A stretch of DNA of 64,000 nucleotides from assembly GCF_001514205.1 (NCBI RefSeq), contig NZ_KQ948782.1:62001-126000 (forward strand), in the 5' to 3' direction. Position 1 is the first letter of the stretch; the number at the start of each line of letters is the position of its first letter. The position numbers were made by a program, and so were the translations under genes. This document shows, piece after piece, positions 53,864 to 61,838 of the stretch. The notes below the pieces were generated by a model. It was not told the DNA's origin. It did not search any database and saw only the letters and a program-made list of their open reading frames with translations. Origin of the DNA: Streptomyces griseoruber (GTDB lineage Bacteria > Actinomycetota > Actinomycetes > Streptomycetales > Streptomycetaceae).

Positions 53864-53880
53864 CCGATCCCATCGATCGG
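53864..53880. promoter_or_regulatory. LysR-type inverted repeat between PhzF-like and LysR genes
   Basis: CCGATCCCATCGATCGG contains CCGAT and ATCGG separated by 7 bp, within the T-N11-A style expected of LysR sites. It lies 23 bp before the LysR start and 47 bp before the PhzF-like start. A related half-site (CCCATCGGG) occurs at about 53841. Function is inferred. Confidence 0.45.
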
Positions 53881-53902
53881 GAGGTCGCATACCCTCAACC
53901 CC

Positions 53903-54790
53903 GTGGACACCCGCCTGCTGCACAGCTTCGCCGCCCTCGCCCGGACCGGCAGCTTCACCGCTGCCGCCGCCGAGCTGCACCTCGCCCAGTCCACGGTCAC
54001 CGTGCACATCCGCACCCTGGAACGGGAGCTCGGCACCCGCCTCTTCGACCGCCTTCCCACGGGCGCGCTGCTCACCGAGTCCGGCCGGCGGCTGCTGGGC
54101 AGGGCCGAGGACGTCCTCGACGCCGTGGCCCGGCTGCGAGCCGACGGCGGTGGGGGCGGGGCGGTGGCGGGACGGGTGGCCGTGGGGACGCCCGAGTCCC
54201 TGTGCGCGACCCGGCTGCCGCACGTGATCGCGGCCCTGCGCGCGAGCCACCCCGAGGTGGACATCCACCTGGACGCCGCCGGCACGGCGGAGTGCCTCGA
54301 GGGTCTGCGGTCCGGGCGCCTCGACCTGGCGCTGCTGCTGGAGGAGGAGGCCGACTTCCCCGATGTCACCACCGAGCCCCTCGCCCACGAGCCCCTCGCC
54401 CTCGTCTGCGCCCCCGGCCACCCGCTCGCCGTGCCCGCCCAGGAGGTGACCTGGGCGGACCTCGCCGCGGAGAGCTTCTTCCTGCTGGAGCAGGGCTGCT
54501 CCTACAGCGACGCCCTGGAGAGCCGGCTGCTCGCCGTGCCCGGGGCCCGGCCACGGCTGACCCGGTTCGGCAGCGTGGACGCGGCCCGCTCCTGCGTCGC
54601 CGCCGGCCTGGGACTGACCCTGCTGCCGCTCACGACCGTGGAGGAACAGCTGCACCAGGGACGGCTGGTGCGGCTCGGCGGACCCCGGTTCGCCGATGTC
54701 CCGGTACGGCTGGCGCGCCACCGCAGGCGATGGACGGCACCGGCCGCACAGGCGGTCGCCCAGGAGCTGGTACGGCACTTCTCCGGCTGA
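53903..54790 (+). CDS. LysR-family transcriptional regulator
   Basis: The 295-residue protein has the LysR winged helix (DTRLLHSFAALARTGSFTAAAAELHLAQSTVTVHIRTLERELGTRLFDRLPTGALLTESG) and the periplasmic-binding-like effector domain (GRVAVGTPESLCATRLP, SGRLDLALLLEEE, GLGLTLLPLTTVEE). It is divergent from the PhzF-like gene and very likely controls it and itself through the repeat at 53864-53880. GTG is the start. Effector unknown. Bases 54791-54919 hold no recognised feature. Confidence 0.92.
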   Translation: MDTRLLHSFAALARTGSFTAAAAELHLAQSTVTVHIRTLERELGTRLFDRLPTGALLTESGRRLLGRAEDVLDAVARLRADGGGGGAVAGRVAVGTPESLCATRLPHVIAALRASHPEVDIHLDAAGTAECLEGLRSGRLDLALLLEEEADFPDVTTEPLAHEPLALVCAPGHPLAVPAQEVTWADLAAESFFLLEQGCSYSDALESRLLAVPGARPRLTRFGSVDAARSCVAAGLGLTLLPLTTVEEQLHQGRLVRLGGPRFADVPVRLARHRRRWTAPAAQAVAQELVRHFSG

Positions 54791-54919
54791 GCGCCGGCGG
54801 GCGACCCGGACCGCACGCCACGCATGTTCGCCCTCGCGGGGCAGAGTGACGGTCGCCGTGCCGCCGGGCGCCGTGACGCCCGGGCCCGCCCCGCGCACGC
54901 GCGCGGCGAGCCCGGGTGG

Positions 54920-55009
54920 TCAGCGGCTGCGGATCGCCGTCGTGGCGAGGAAACCGGTCGCGGCGGCGGTGATGAGGGCGCAGACGGCGAGCAGAGTGGT
55001 ACGGAGCAT
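54920..55009 (-). CDS. 29-residue single-span membrane peptide
   Basis: The peptide LRTTLLAVCALITAAATGFL, then ATTAIRSR, is one hydrophobic helix with an Arg near each end. The ATG at 55009 is preceded by AGGGAAAGG at good spacing, better than for many long genes here, which is why I accept so short a frame. No function is known; such peptides occur in Streptomyces beside regulators and may act on membrane proteins. It follows the broken LacI gene on the same strand and could have shared its transcript. Confidence 0.45.
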   Translation of the reverse strand: MLRTTLLAVCALITAAATGFLATTAIRSR

Positions 55010-55058
55010 GGAACGGCCTTTCCCTAGCGGGTGGAGGGGGTGTCCTGTACAACGCCGG

Positions 55059-55740
55059 TCATGCCGGAGTCGGCTTGCCGCGGCCGCGTTTGCCACCCGC
55101 ATGGACGCGCCTTCCCCCTGGTGGCGCAATCGGCCCGGCCCCCTCCCGGAGGACCCCCGCGCTGCCCCGGACGATCAACCCCGGCACCGGCACCCGCACC
55201 GTCCCCGCGGGCCCGCCGTCCAGCAGGGCGACCAGCTCGCGCGCCGCCGTCCGCCCGAACTCCACGCTGTCCCGGGAGAGCGCGGACAGCCACGGCTTGA
55301 CCGTGCGGCACAGGGCGGAGTCCTCCCAGGACACCACCGACACGTCGGCCGGTACGGCGAATCCGGGTTCGGCCGTGGTCGCGAGGCCGGCCACGGCCAT
55401 CACGTCGTTGTCGTAGATCAGGGCGGTCGGGGGAGCGGGGCCGTCGAGGACCGCGCGGGTGACCGCCGCGCCCTCCGCGTCCGAGTGGTCGGTCGGCACC
55501 GACCGCACCTCCGTCAGCCCGCGCCGCTCCGCCTCGGCGCGCAGGGTGCGGATCCGGCGCCGGGTGTGGGCGAGGTCGGGCAGTCCGGCGATGTGCACGA
55601 TCCGTTGGTGGCCGAGCGCGTACAGCTCGTCCACGACCGATGCCATGGCCCCGGCGCCGTCCGTCCACCGTGCACTCCGGGGTCTTCAACGGCACGGCCC
55701 AGCGCCACGGCCGGACCTCCGTGCCCGCCGAGCACCACGC
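55059..55740 (-). pseudogene. LacI-family regulator remnant: DNA-binding domain deleted, internal frameshift
   Basis: The C-terminal part reads as a LacI ligand domain: DGAGAMASVVDELYALGHQRIVHIAGLPDL, ALIYDNDVMAVAGLATTAEPGFAVPADVSVVSWEDSALC, and RTAARELVALLDGG. Upstream the similarity continues in another frame (GRVVLGGHGGPAVALGRAVEDPGVH), which requires an indel near 55664, between GVH and TDGAGAM. At about 55740 the LacI similarity stops, and the DNA beyond encodes on the other strand the end of a glycosidase. The helix-turn-helix and the first part of the ligand domain (100 or more residues) are missing. An internal ATG at 55646 could still start a 195-residue fragment, but without a DNA-binding domain. 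It is read as a deletion scar. Confidence 0.75.
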
Positions 55741-56126
55741 GGCCCACCTCGTCGAACTGAGCAAGGCCCGGGCCGAGGATCCGCACCGCCCCGTCCGGCT
55801 CCAGGAGGTCGGCGCCCCCGCGCCCCTCGTCCCGGCCGGCGACCGTACGCCACGCCCTCGACTGCCCCGACCTGTGGGGCATCACCTGGTGGTGCTCCCA
55901 CGACGTGTCCCGCGAGCTCGCCGACTTCCCCGAACTCGCATACGGGCTCGGCCTGTTGACCAACGACCGCCGGCCCAAGGACATCGCCCGCGCGCTCGCC
56001 CGGGCGGCGGCCGGGAAGCTCGACGTCTGGCTGACCGTGCTGCTGCGCGTAGCCACCGACGGCACGCTCACCGACGCGACGCGACGCGCGCCGAGACCTG
56101 CACCGCACACGGCCCCGACCACCTGA
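55735..56126 (+). pseudogene. C-terminal remnant of a GH-A-type glycosidase, 5' end deleted and frameshifted
   Basis: The plus strand shows HAAHLVELSKARAED and RPVRLQEVGAPAPLVPAGD in one frame. After an indel near 55843 it continues as VRHALDCPDLWGITWWCSHDVSRELADFPELAYGLGLLTNDRRPKDIARALARAA. This is the conserved end of a cellulase-superfamily (GH5-like) glycosidase of the kind found next to LacI regulators. A second frameshift near 56085 is explained by an extra copy of the 5-bp unit GCGAC. Removing it restores TDATRAETCTAHGPDHLTPFDEEDA. The first 250-300 residues are absent. GTG at 55720 or so gives no sensible protein. Non-functional. Confidence 0.7.
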
Positions 56127-56404
56127 CGCCGTTCGACGAGGAGGACGCCCGCGACCGCGGCGCCCGCTACAGCGGCGGCGCCCACTACAGCGGCGGCGAC
56201 CGCCGGCCCTTCACGACCGATGCCCTCGACGACCGCCGCTGCTCCCTCGTCGCGGGCTGGGAGTTCGGCGAGTCGCAATCCGGCACCGCCGTCGAACGGC
56301 TGCCCGCGGCGCGCCGTCGGCGGGCTGGCCAGGGCGGCCGCCCCGGTCCGGTGCGCTCAGGAGCGGCGTTCCAGGACGACGTACCCCGTACCCCTGGGCC
56401 CTGC
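56127..56404. other. Intergenic stretch downstream of the glycosidase remnant
   Basis: No intact gene is visible. The 5' part may still be decayed glycosidase coding sequence (CTAHGPDHLTPFDEEDARDRG in the restored frame crosses into it). A short direct repeat, (GCCC)(G/A)CTACAGCGGCGGCG, occurs at about 56161-56176 and 56181-56199. Confidence 0.35.
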
Positions 56405-56884
56405 TCATGCGTCCCGGTCGACGGGAGCCAGGCGTTCCGTCGGGCCGCCGAACGCGAGGTGGAGGGTTCGGGTGGTGAGGAGCCAGGTGCCCTCGACTCT
56501 GCGGAAGGTGTCCTCGTAGTGGCCGATGTTGGCGGGCAGCCGGGGGGTGACGAAGGTTCCCTCGGTGTGGCCGTCGACGCGGTAGGTCGCGAAGTAGGTG
56601 GTGGCGGTGGCGGTGTCGGGGGAGTCGACGGTGACCAGGATGTTGGTGCAGATGCGGCGGGAGAGGCGGTCGGCGGGGCGGGAGCCGAAGTACGCGCGGA
56701 GCGCCTCGCGGCCTTCGACGCGCCGGGAGTCGTGCGGCCATTCCCAGCTGCCGTCGGGGGTGAAGAGGTCGCAGACCGTGCTCGGGTCACCGAGGTCGAG
56801 CCGGCGGACGAACTCCAGGATCACCCGCTCGCAGGCGCGTTCGGCGAGAAGTCGCTCCGACGGGTCGAGATCATGAGGGGCCAT
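56405..56884 (-). CDS. SnoaL/NTF2-like protein
   Basis: The 159-residue protein has the cone-shaped NTF2-like fold: ERLLAERACERVILEFVRRLDLGDPSTVCDLFTPDGSWEWPHDSRRVEGREALRAYFGSRP, then strands TATTYFATYRVDGHT and WLLTTRTLHLAFGG. Relatives include SnoaL cyclases, steroid isomerases and small hydroxylases of aromatic degradation; residues that decide between these are not clear. It stands alone on the minus strand, next to the glycosidase remnant. GGAAGGGCAG precedes the ATG. Confidence 0.82.
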   Translation of the reverse strand: MAPHDLDPSERLLAERACERVILEFVRRLDLGDPSTVCDLFTPDGSWEWPHDSRRVEGREALRAYFGSRPADRLSRRICTNILVTVDSPDTATATTYFATYRVDGHTEGTFVTPRLPANIGHYEDTFRRVEGTWLLTTRTLHLAFGGPTERLAPVDRDA

Positions 56885-57002
56885 CTGCCCTTCCTACCAG
56901 GCGTGCGGACCAGGCCGCGACCAGGTGGCCTGGCCGTTCGGACCCGCGATTCGGACAGATGGCCGTGGCCGGTCGGGCTGTGACAGGGCTGTGACTGGAA
57001 AA

Positions 57003-57016
57003 GTGACCTGCGTCAC
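57003..57016. promoter_or_regulatory. Crp-like palindrome upstream of the membrane-anchored hypothetical gene
   Basis: GTGACCTGCGTCAC is a perfect inverted repeat (GTGAC, CTGC, GTCAC). It matches the GTG-N6-GNCAC consensus I recall for the Streptomyces cAMP receptor protein. It ends 34 bp before the GTG at 57051. Assignment to Crp is inference. Confidence 0.45.
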
Positions 57017-57050
57017 GGCCGGCGGATCGCGCGCGCATCAAGATCATCGG

Positions 57051-57740
57051 GTGCGAAGAAACTCTTTACCAGCCCGTCTGACGGGCCGTCCGGTCGTCGC
57101 GGGCGCGGCGGCCATCGGCGTGGTCGCGGGCGTGTTGATCGGCTGGCCGGGTCTCGACACCGTCAACGGCTGCGGGCTCGCGGTCAACCGCTACCCGTCG
57201 GAGACGGCGAAGGACTGGGTGCGGTACGCGGACGTGGTGGTCGTGGGCCGGGCGGTCGAGGAGCGGGAGAGCGGGCGGGAGGAGCTGTCGGCCGGGACCT
57301 ACAGCTACGAGGTGGACCGGACGGTCCAACTGGAGGTCCAGGACAAGCCGTTCACCTCCACCACCCGCTCCCATCCCACCGTGGGGTCCTCCCTGGACTA
57401 CATCGGCCTGGGCTGGAACGTGCTGCGCTCCGACGGCAAGACCCTGATCCCCGAGCTGACCGGCGACGCCCCGCGGGTCGTGCCGGACCACACCTACGTC
57501 CTCGCCCTGCGCTGGGAGGACGAGCGCTGGGTGTCACTGGGGGAGGGCGCGGTCGTTCCGTTCGACGGGCAGTCCGTCGGGAACGGTGAGTGGTGCGGTC
57601 AGGTCGTGGACACCGACGGCTTCGCCCAGGGCGAGCGGACGGGCCGCAGGAGCGACCACAGCCTGGAGAAGACACTCCTTGGGCAGGGGCTGCCGGCTCT
57701 GAAGAGTGCCCTGGACGCGGCGGCCAAGAAGGCGTCCTAG
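57051..57740 (+). CDS. Hypothetical protein with N-terminal membrane anchor
   Basis: The 229-residue protein has a basic start (RRNSLPARLTGRP) and one hydrophobic stretch (VVAGAAAIGVVAGVLIGWPGL), so it is exported or anchored. The outer part begins TVNGCGLAVNRYPSETAKDWVRYADVVVVGRAVEERE, has a beta-rich middle (YSYEVDRTVQLEV, HTYVLALRWEDERW) and ends in a helix. The ADVVVVGRAV segment and following strands recall the small OB-like fold of secreted tissue-inhibitor-like domains, but I cannot assign it. Two Cys (NGCG, EWCGQ) may pair. The GTG lacks a strong ribosome site. Confidence 0.65.
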   Translation: MRRNSLPARLTGRPVVAGAAAIGVVAGVLIGWPGLDTVNGCGLAVNRYPSETAKDWVRYADVVVVGRAVEERESGREELSAGTYSYEVDRTVQLEVQDKPFTSTTRSHPTVGSSLDYIGLGWNVLRSDGKTLIPELTGDAPRVVPDHTYVLALRWEDERWVSLGEGAVVPFDGQSVGNGEWCGQVVDTDGFAQGERTGRRSDHSLEKTLLGQGLPALKSALDAAAKKAS

Positions 57741-57776
57741 TCCCGCTCGGCCATGGTTCCCGGCCGTCGTCCGAGG

Positions 57777-58604
57777 TCACTTGAAGGCCGGGGCGTGCTG
57801 GGCCGCCCACGTGGCGAAGGCGCGGGCCGGGCGGCCCAGGAGCCGTTCGACGTCCGGGCTGACGCGCCGCAGCGCGGCGGACGGTGCGCCGAGCATGTCG
57901 AGGGTGCGGTCCACGACCGGCTCGGGCATGAACCGCACCATCGCCGCCCTGGCCTCGTCCCGGCTCTGTTCGACGAACCGCACCGGTTCGCCCAGCGCGT
58001 CCCCGATCGCGGCGGCCTGCTGCCGGGGCGAGACCGCGGCCGGACCGGTGAGTTCATGGGTGAGGCCGACGTGCGCGGCGTCCCGCAGGGCCGTCGCGGC
58101 GACCTCGGCGATGTCGGCCGGATCGACGACCGGCAGCGCCACGTCCCCGAACGGGGCCGTCACCACGCGCCGTTCGCGCACGCCGTCGGCCCACAGCAGT
58201 GCGTTGGAGTGGAAGCCGCCCGGCCGCAGCAGCGTCCAGTCCAGGCCCGACCGGGTGACGGCGTCCTCCAGCTCGGGGGAGTGGTCCCCCGTGCCGACAC
58301 CCTGCGAGGACAGCAGCACGACCCGTCGGACGCCGCCGGCCCGCGCCGCTTCGAGGGCCGGGCCGAGAGTGCCGCCCGCCGCCACGAAGTCGCCGGAGGT
58401 CAGCAGGAACAGCGCCGCCGCCCCGTCGAGGGCGGGTGCGAGACTCCGCGGATCGGCCAGGTCCCCCTGGTGGTACCGCACCCCCGCCGGCGCTTCGTCC
58501 GCCGAGATGCGCCGGGAGACGGCCGTCACCTCCTCGCCCGCCGCCACCAGCGCCCGCACCAGCGGCCGCCCGACCTTGCCCGTCGCACCGGTCACCACGA
58601 TCAT
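57777..58604 (-). CDS. NmrA-type NAD(P)-binding protein
   Basis: The 275-residue protein is an atypical SDR of the NmrA/QOR2 group: IVVTGATGKVGRPLVRALVAAGEEVTAVSR with GxTGxxG, QGDLADPRSLAPALDGA, RRVVLLSSQGVG, WTLLRPGGFHSNALLW, and PVVDPADIAEVAATAL. The active-site Tyr-Lys of classical SDRs is not present, as usual in this group; members reduce quinones or sense the NADP redox state. ATG 58604 follows GGAG; GTG 58610 is the alternative. It is divergent from an HxlR regulator, a pairing seen widely in Streptomyces. Confidence 0.9.
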   Translation of the reverse strand: MIVVTGATGKVGRPLVRALVAAGEEVTAVSRRISADEAPAGVRYHQGDLADPRSLAPALDGAAALFLLTSGDFVAAGGTLGPALEAARAGGVRRVVLLSSQGVGTGDHSPELEDAVTRSGLDWTLLRPGGFHSNALLWADGVRERRVVTAPFGDVALPVVDPADIAEVAATALRDAAHVGLTHELTGPAAVSPRQQAAAIGDALGEPVRFVEQSRDEARAAMVRFMPEPVVDRTLDMLGAPSAALRRVSPDVERLLGRPARAFATWAAQHAPAFK

Positions 58605-58670
58605 CTGCACTCACTCCGTTCCGTGTTCCGGGTTCCTCGGGACACGGCGAAGCTACTATCGGAAGGACAG

Positions 58671-58680
58671 TAGGTACCTA
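58671..58680. promoter_or_regulatory. Palindrome between NmrA-like and HxlR genes
   Basis: TAGGTACCTA is a perfect 10-bp palindrome in an A/T-rich stretch (ACTATCGGAAGGACAGTAGG before it, GAGGAAAGTATCG after it), 30 bp from the HxlR start. HxlR proteins bind short inverted repeats in such gaps. Role inferred. Confidence 0.5.
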
Positions 58681-58709
58681 GAGGAAAGTATCGGGAGAAG
58701 GGGCTGGAT

Positions 58710-59096
58710 GTGACGGAGAGCACAGCGCAAGGGGCCGGGATCGCCCCGGAGAATGCCTGTCCGATCGCCCCCGTCGTCGACATCGTCTTCAGCCGCTGGA
58801 CCACGCCGGTCCTCTGGACGCTCAACGAGTACGGCCGCCAGCGCTTCGTGGAGCTGGAACGCCGGATCGCCACGATCACCCCCAAGGTGCTCACCCAGCG
58901 ACTGCGTCAGCTGGAGCGCGACGGCCTGGTCGTGCGGACCTATCACGCCGAGGTGCCCCCGCGCGTGGAGTACGAGATCAGTGAACTCGGCCGCAGCCTC
59001 GCCCCGTTGTTCGCGACCCTCGCCGACTGGTCGCCCAACCTGGACAGGGTGGAACAGGCCCGCCGGGCGTACGACGCCAGAACCGGCGGCCGGTAG
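58710..59096 (+). CDS. HxlR-family transcriptional regulator
   Basis: The 128-residue protein is a typical HxlR winged helix: ENACPIAPVVDIVFSRWTTPVLWTLNEYGRQRFVELERRIATITPKVLTQRLRQLERDGLVVRTYHAEVPPRVEYEISELGRSLAPL. The single N-terminal Cys is the redox or electrophile sensor in HxlR relatives such as YodB and HypR. It probably represses the divergent NmrA-like gene in response to quinones or aldehydes. GTG is the start, after AAGGGG. It ends 3 bp before the TetR remnant (convergent). Confidence 0.92.
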   Translation: MTESTAQGAGIAPENACPIAPVVDIVFSRWTTPVLWTLNEYGRQRFVELERRIATITPKVLTQRLRQLERDGLVVRTYHAEVPPRVEYEISELGRSLAPLFATLADWSPNLDRVEQARRAYDARTGGR

Positions 59097-59099
59097 GAC

Positions 59100-59535
59100 C
59101 TACCGGTCCAGCCGCAGTACCAGCCGCAGGGTGTCGGTGAGGACGGCCGTCGGGACGGACGGGTCGGCCACGCGCTGAAGACCGAGGCCGATGCCCAGGC
59201 TGAGCAGCGTCATCGCGGCCTGCTCGGGCGGCATCGCCGGTGTGGTGCCCAGTTCCTGGGCCAGCGCCTCGATCAGCAGGGCCAGCGCCTCGCGGATCGC
59301 GGTGACCCGGGCGGTGATCTCTCGCCGGAGTTCCTCGTCGTGCCGTACGCCGGTGAGGAACTCGACCTCCAGCACGGTCCAGGTCTCGGCGCCGACATGG
59401 GCCTCGCTCCAGGCGGCGAAGGCCGCCAGCCGGTCCTCGGCCCCCGGGTCGCGCAGCACGGACTCCGTGAGCAGCGCGAGCTGCTCGGCCCGGATGTCGT
59501 CGAGGACGGCCAGGCACAGATGGCCCTTGCTGCGG
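59100..59535 (-). pseudogene. TetR-family regulator remnant lacking the DNA-binding domain
   Basis: From the stop at 59100 the frame encodes a normal TetR C-terminal domain: RSKGHLCLAVLDDIRAEQLALLTESVL, AWSEAHVGAETWTVLEVEFLTG, and PEQAAMTLLSLGIGLGLQRVADPS. RSKGHL is the segment that directly follows helix-turn-helix in the family (FxSKxxL). Immediately upstream of it, at about 59535, the similarity stops and the opposite strand encodes the C-terminal half of a Baeyer-Villiger monooxygenase. The 40-50 residues of the helix-turn-helix are gone. An ATG far upstream keeps the frame open but gives an unrelated Pro/Arg-rich leader. No internal frameshift is present, so the event looks younger than the one at 55.7 kb. 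Confidence 0.8.
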
Positions 59536-59536
59536 A

Positions 59537-60352
59537 GTGCCGGCCGCCGAGCGCCGGCTGCTGCGGCACTTTCCGGGGGCCCAACAGGCATTGCGGGGGG
59601 CGGAGTACGCCGCTCTGGAGGCCCTCGGCATCGGGTTCCGCCACTCTTCCCTCCTGCGCGCGGTGCAGAAGGTGGGCGCACTCCACCTCCGGGCCGCCGT
59701 CAAGGACCCGCGGCTGCGGCGAGCCCTGACGCCCGACCACACCCTCGGCTGCAAACGCCTGTTGCTGTCGAACACCTACTATCCGGCCCTGACCCGGCCC
59801 AACGTCACCGTCCACTCCACCGCGGTCGGCGCCGTCGACGGCAGCGGCGTGACCGGCGCGGACGGCAGTACGGCGGACGTGGACACCATCATCCTCGGCA
59901 CCGGCTTCCACATCCTCGACATGCCGATCGCCGGGCGCGTGTTCGACGCCGACGGCGTGAGCCTCGACGACCACTGGAAGGGCAGCCCCGAGGCCTACCT
60001 GGGCACCACGGTCACCGGATTCCCCAACGCGTTCATCCTGCTCGGCCCGCATCTCGGGACCGGCCACTCCTCCGCGTACACCATCCTCGAGGCCCAACTC
60101 GCCTATCTGACGGGAGCGGTACGGCATTTCCGCTCGGCGGGCTGGACCAGCATGGACGTGCGCCCCGAGGTGCAGGCCGCCTTCGGTGCGGAGGTCCAGC
60201 AGGCCCTGCCCGCCACCGTGTACAACGCGGGCGGCTGTTCGAGCTACTACCTCGACGCCAACGGCCTCAACAGCTTCAGCTGGCCCTGGTCGACGGGCCG
60301 GCTGCGCCGCAGGCTCGCGCGGTTCGACCCCGAGGCGTACGACGTCGCGTAG
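59537..60352 (+). pseudogene. C-terminal half of a Baeyer-Villiger/flavin monooxygenase, 5' half deleted
   Basis: The 271-residue open frame begins in the middle of a flavin-containing monooxygenase: VPAAERRLLRHFPGAQQALRG, CKRLLLSNTYYPALTRPNVTVHS, then DVDTIILGTGFHILDMP (the ATGF-type motif), YLGTTVTGFPNAFILLGPHLGTGHSS and a normal end. The N-terminal FAD motif, the FxGxxxHxxxWP fingerprint and the NADPH motif are all missing (about 220 residues), so it cannot be active. GTG 59537 could in theory start translation, but no ribosome site precedes it. It abuts the TetR remnant head to head, which marks the ancestral divergent pair. Confidence 0.8.
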
Positions 60353-60491
60353 GACCCCCGTCGGACACCTCCCCGGTACGCCCCTGACGGACTGTCACCG
60401 GGCTGTCACCAGGTGTGCCTTCTCCCGTACAGTCCGTGGTGCCGGTGCTCCGGTCCGAGCGCCACGGCAACGGCCGACCAGGAGAAGGAAC

Positions 60492-61826
60492 GTGGACAGC
60501 GAAGCAAGCCTCAGCCCTCCGTCGTGCGTTCCCGGGACGGGGCAGCCGGTACCGGAGGCCGATCCGGGGCTCGTGGCGCGCTGGCGCGCGGCGGGCGGCG
60601 AACTGGTCGACCTGCTCACTCGGCTGCGCGAAGAGGTCGGCGGTGTCGCCGGGGTGCGGCTCGGGCCGGGCCTCACAGTGCTCGTCACCGACCCGCACGC
60701 GGTGCAGCAGGTGCTCGCCCGGCGGCCGGACCGGTACGTCAAGCGCTCGCACCGGGCCCGGCTGCTGGTCGGTGACGGTGTCCTCTCCGCCACCGGTGAG
60801 GCCTGGAAGCGGCAACGCCGGTTGCTTCAGTCCCAGTTCACCGGGACCGGGATGCGCCGCTACGAACGGCGGATCGACGGGGCCGCCCGGACCACGGCGG
60901 CCCGCTGGAGCGCGTACGCCCGGACCGGGGAGACCTTCGACGTCGGGCGGGAGATGCGCCGGTTCGCCCTGGACGCCATCTGGCGCTCCCTCACCGGGTA
61001 CGCCGTCGACGAGGAGACCGAGCGTGAGCTGACCGCGGTCGCGGCCGTGGCGGCCGCCCTGCCGACGCTGCCCGCCGACGCCACCGACGCGCGGGAGGCG
61101 GTGGCCGCCGACCTCGCGCGGATCGACGCGGTCGCCCGGCGTGCCGTCGAGGCGGCCCGCGAGGGGGCGGCGGGCCCCGACGGCCCCGGCCTGCTCCAGG
61201 TGCTGCTGGACGCCGCCACCGAGCGCCCCGAGTACACCGATCGGCTGATCCGTGACGAACTGGTCACGCTCCTCGTCGCCGGGCACGAGACCACCGCCAC
61301 CACCCTCACCTGGCTCCACCTCCTCCTCGACCGGAATCCCGCCGCCCGTGCGGAGGCCCTCGCCGCCGGCGCCGAGGGCTCCGCGCAGCGCCGCCGGGCG
61401 CTCCAGGCACTGGTGCACGAGACGCTCCGGCTGTACCCGTCCGCCTGGATCCTGCCGCGCCACGCCGCCGAGGACGACGTCCTCGCGGGCTGCACGGTCG
61501 AGGCGGGCACCGACCTCCTGGTCTGCCCGTACCTCACCCACCGCGACCCCGGACTCTGGCCGGACCCGGAGCGCTTCGACCCCCGCCGCTTCAGCACCGC
61601 GGAAGGCCGTCCCACCCACCCGGGCGCCTACCTCCCCTTCGGCATCGGCCCCCGGGCCTGCCTCGGCGTGCAGTTCGCACTCCGCGAATCCACGGTTCTC
61701 CTCGAACACCTCCTCCCCGCCCACACCGTGACCTTCCACCGCACCCCCACCAGGACGTCCTACGGCATCACGGTCCGCCCGGAGGGCCCCTCCGTCGCCA
61801 CCCTCCGGCCCGCTGAGGTCAGATAA
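60492..61826 (+). CDS. Cytochrome P450
   Basis: The 444-residue protein is a complete P450: LLVAGHETTATTLTW (I helix, oxygen-activating AGxxT), HETLRLYPSAWILPRHA (ExxR with Glu-Thr-Leu-Arg), PERFDPRRFSTAEG, and YLPFGIGPRACLGVQFAL with haem-ligand C390. There is no membrane anchor, as expected for bacterial class I enzymes served by ferredoxin, and no ferredoxin gene is adjacent. Early GDGVLSATGEAWKRQRRLLQSQF is the C-helix. The PERF and ExxR regions resemble the fatty-acid/terpene-type bacterial CYPs more than macrolide ones. GTG 60492 follows GGAGAAGGA. Substrate unknown. Confidence 0.93.
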   Translation: MDSEASLSPPSCVPGTGQPVPEADPGLVARWRAAGGELVDLLTRLREEVGGVAGVRLGPGLTVLVTDPHAVQQVLARRPDRYVKRSHRARLLVGDGVLSATGEAWKRQRRLLQSQFTGTGMRRYERRIDGAARTTAARWSAYARTGETFDVGREMRRFALDAIWRSLTGYAVDEETERELTAVAAVAAALPTLPADATDAREAVAADLARIDAVARRAVEAAREGAAGPDGPGLLQVLLDAATERPEYTDRLIRDELVTLLVAGHETTATTLTWLHLLLDRNPAARAEALAAGAEGSAQRRRALQALVHETLRLYPSAWILPRHAAEDDVLAGCTVEAGTDLLVCPYLTHRDPGLWPDPERFDPRRFSTAEGRPTHPGAYLPFGIGPRACLGVQFALRESTVLLEHLLPAHTVTFHRTPTRTSYGITVRPEGPSVATLRPAEVR

Positions 61827-61838
61827 CTGTAAAGAACC

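Noticed and set aside
55640..56983. 447-codon plus-strand frame over the scar region
   Set aside because: It mixes real glycosidase codons with out-of-frame stretches and antisense of the SnoaL-like gene.
59537..60352. A functional short monooxygenase starting at GTG 59537
   Set aside because: FAD and NADPH fingerprints of the family are missing and no ribosome site precedes the GTG.
53000..61000. A mobile element or integrative island as the cause of the two scars
   Set aside because: No transposase, integrase, terminal repeats or tRNA attachment site is visible around either junction.
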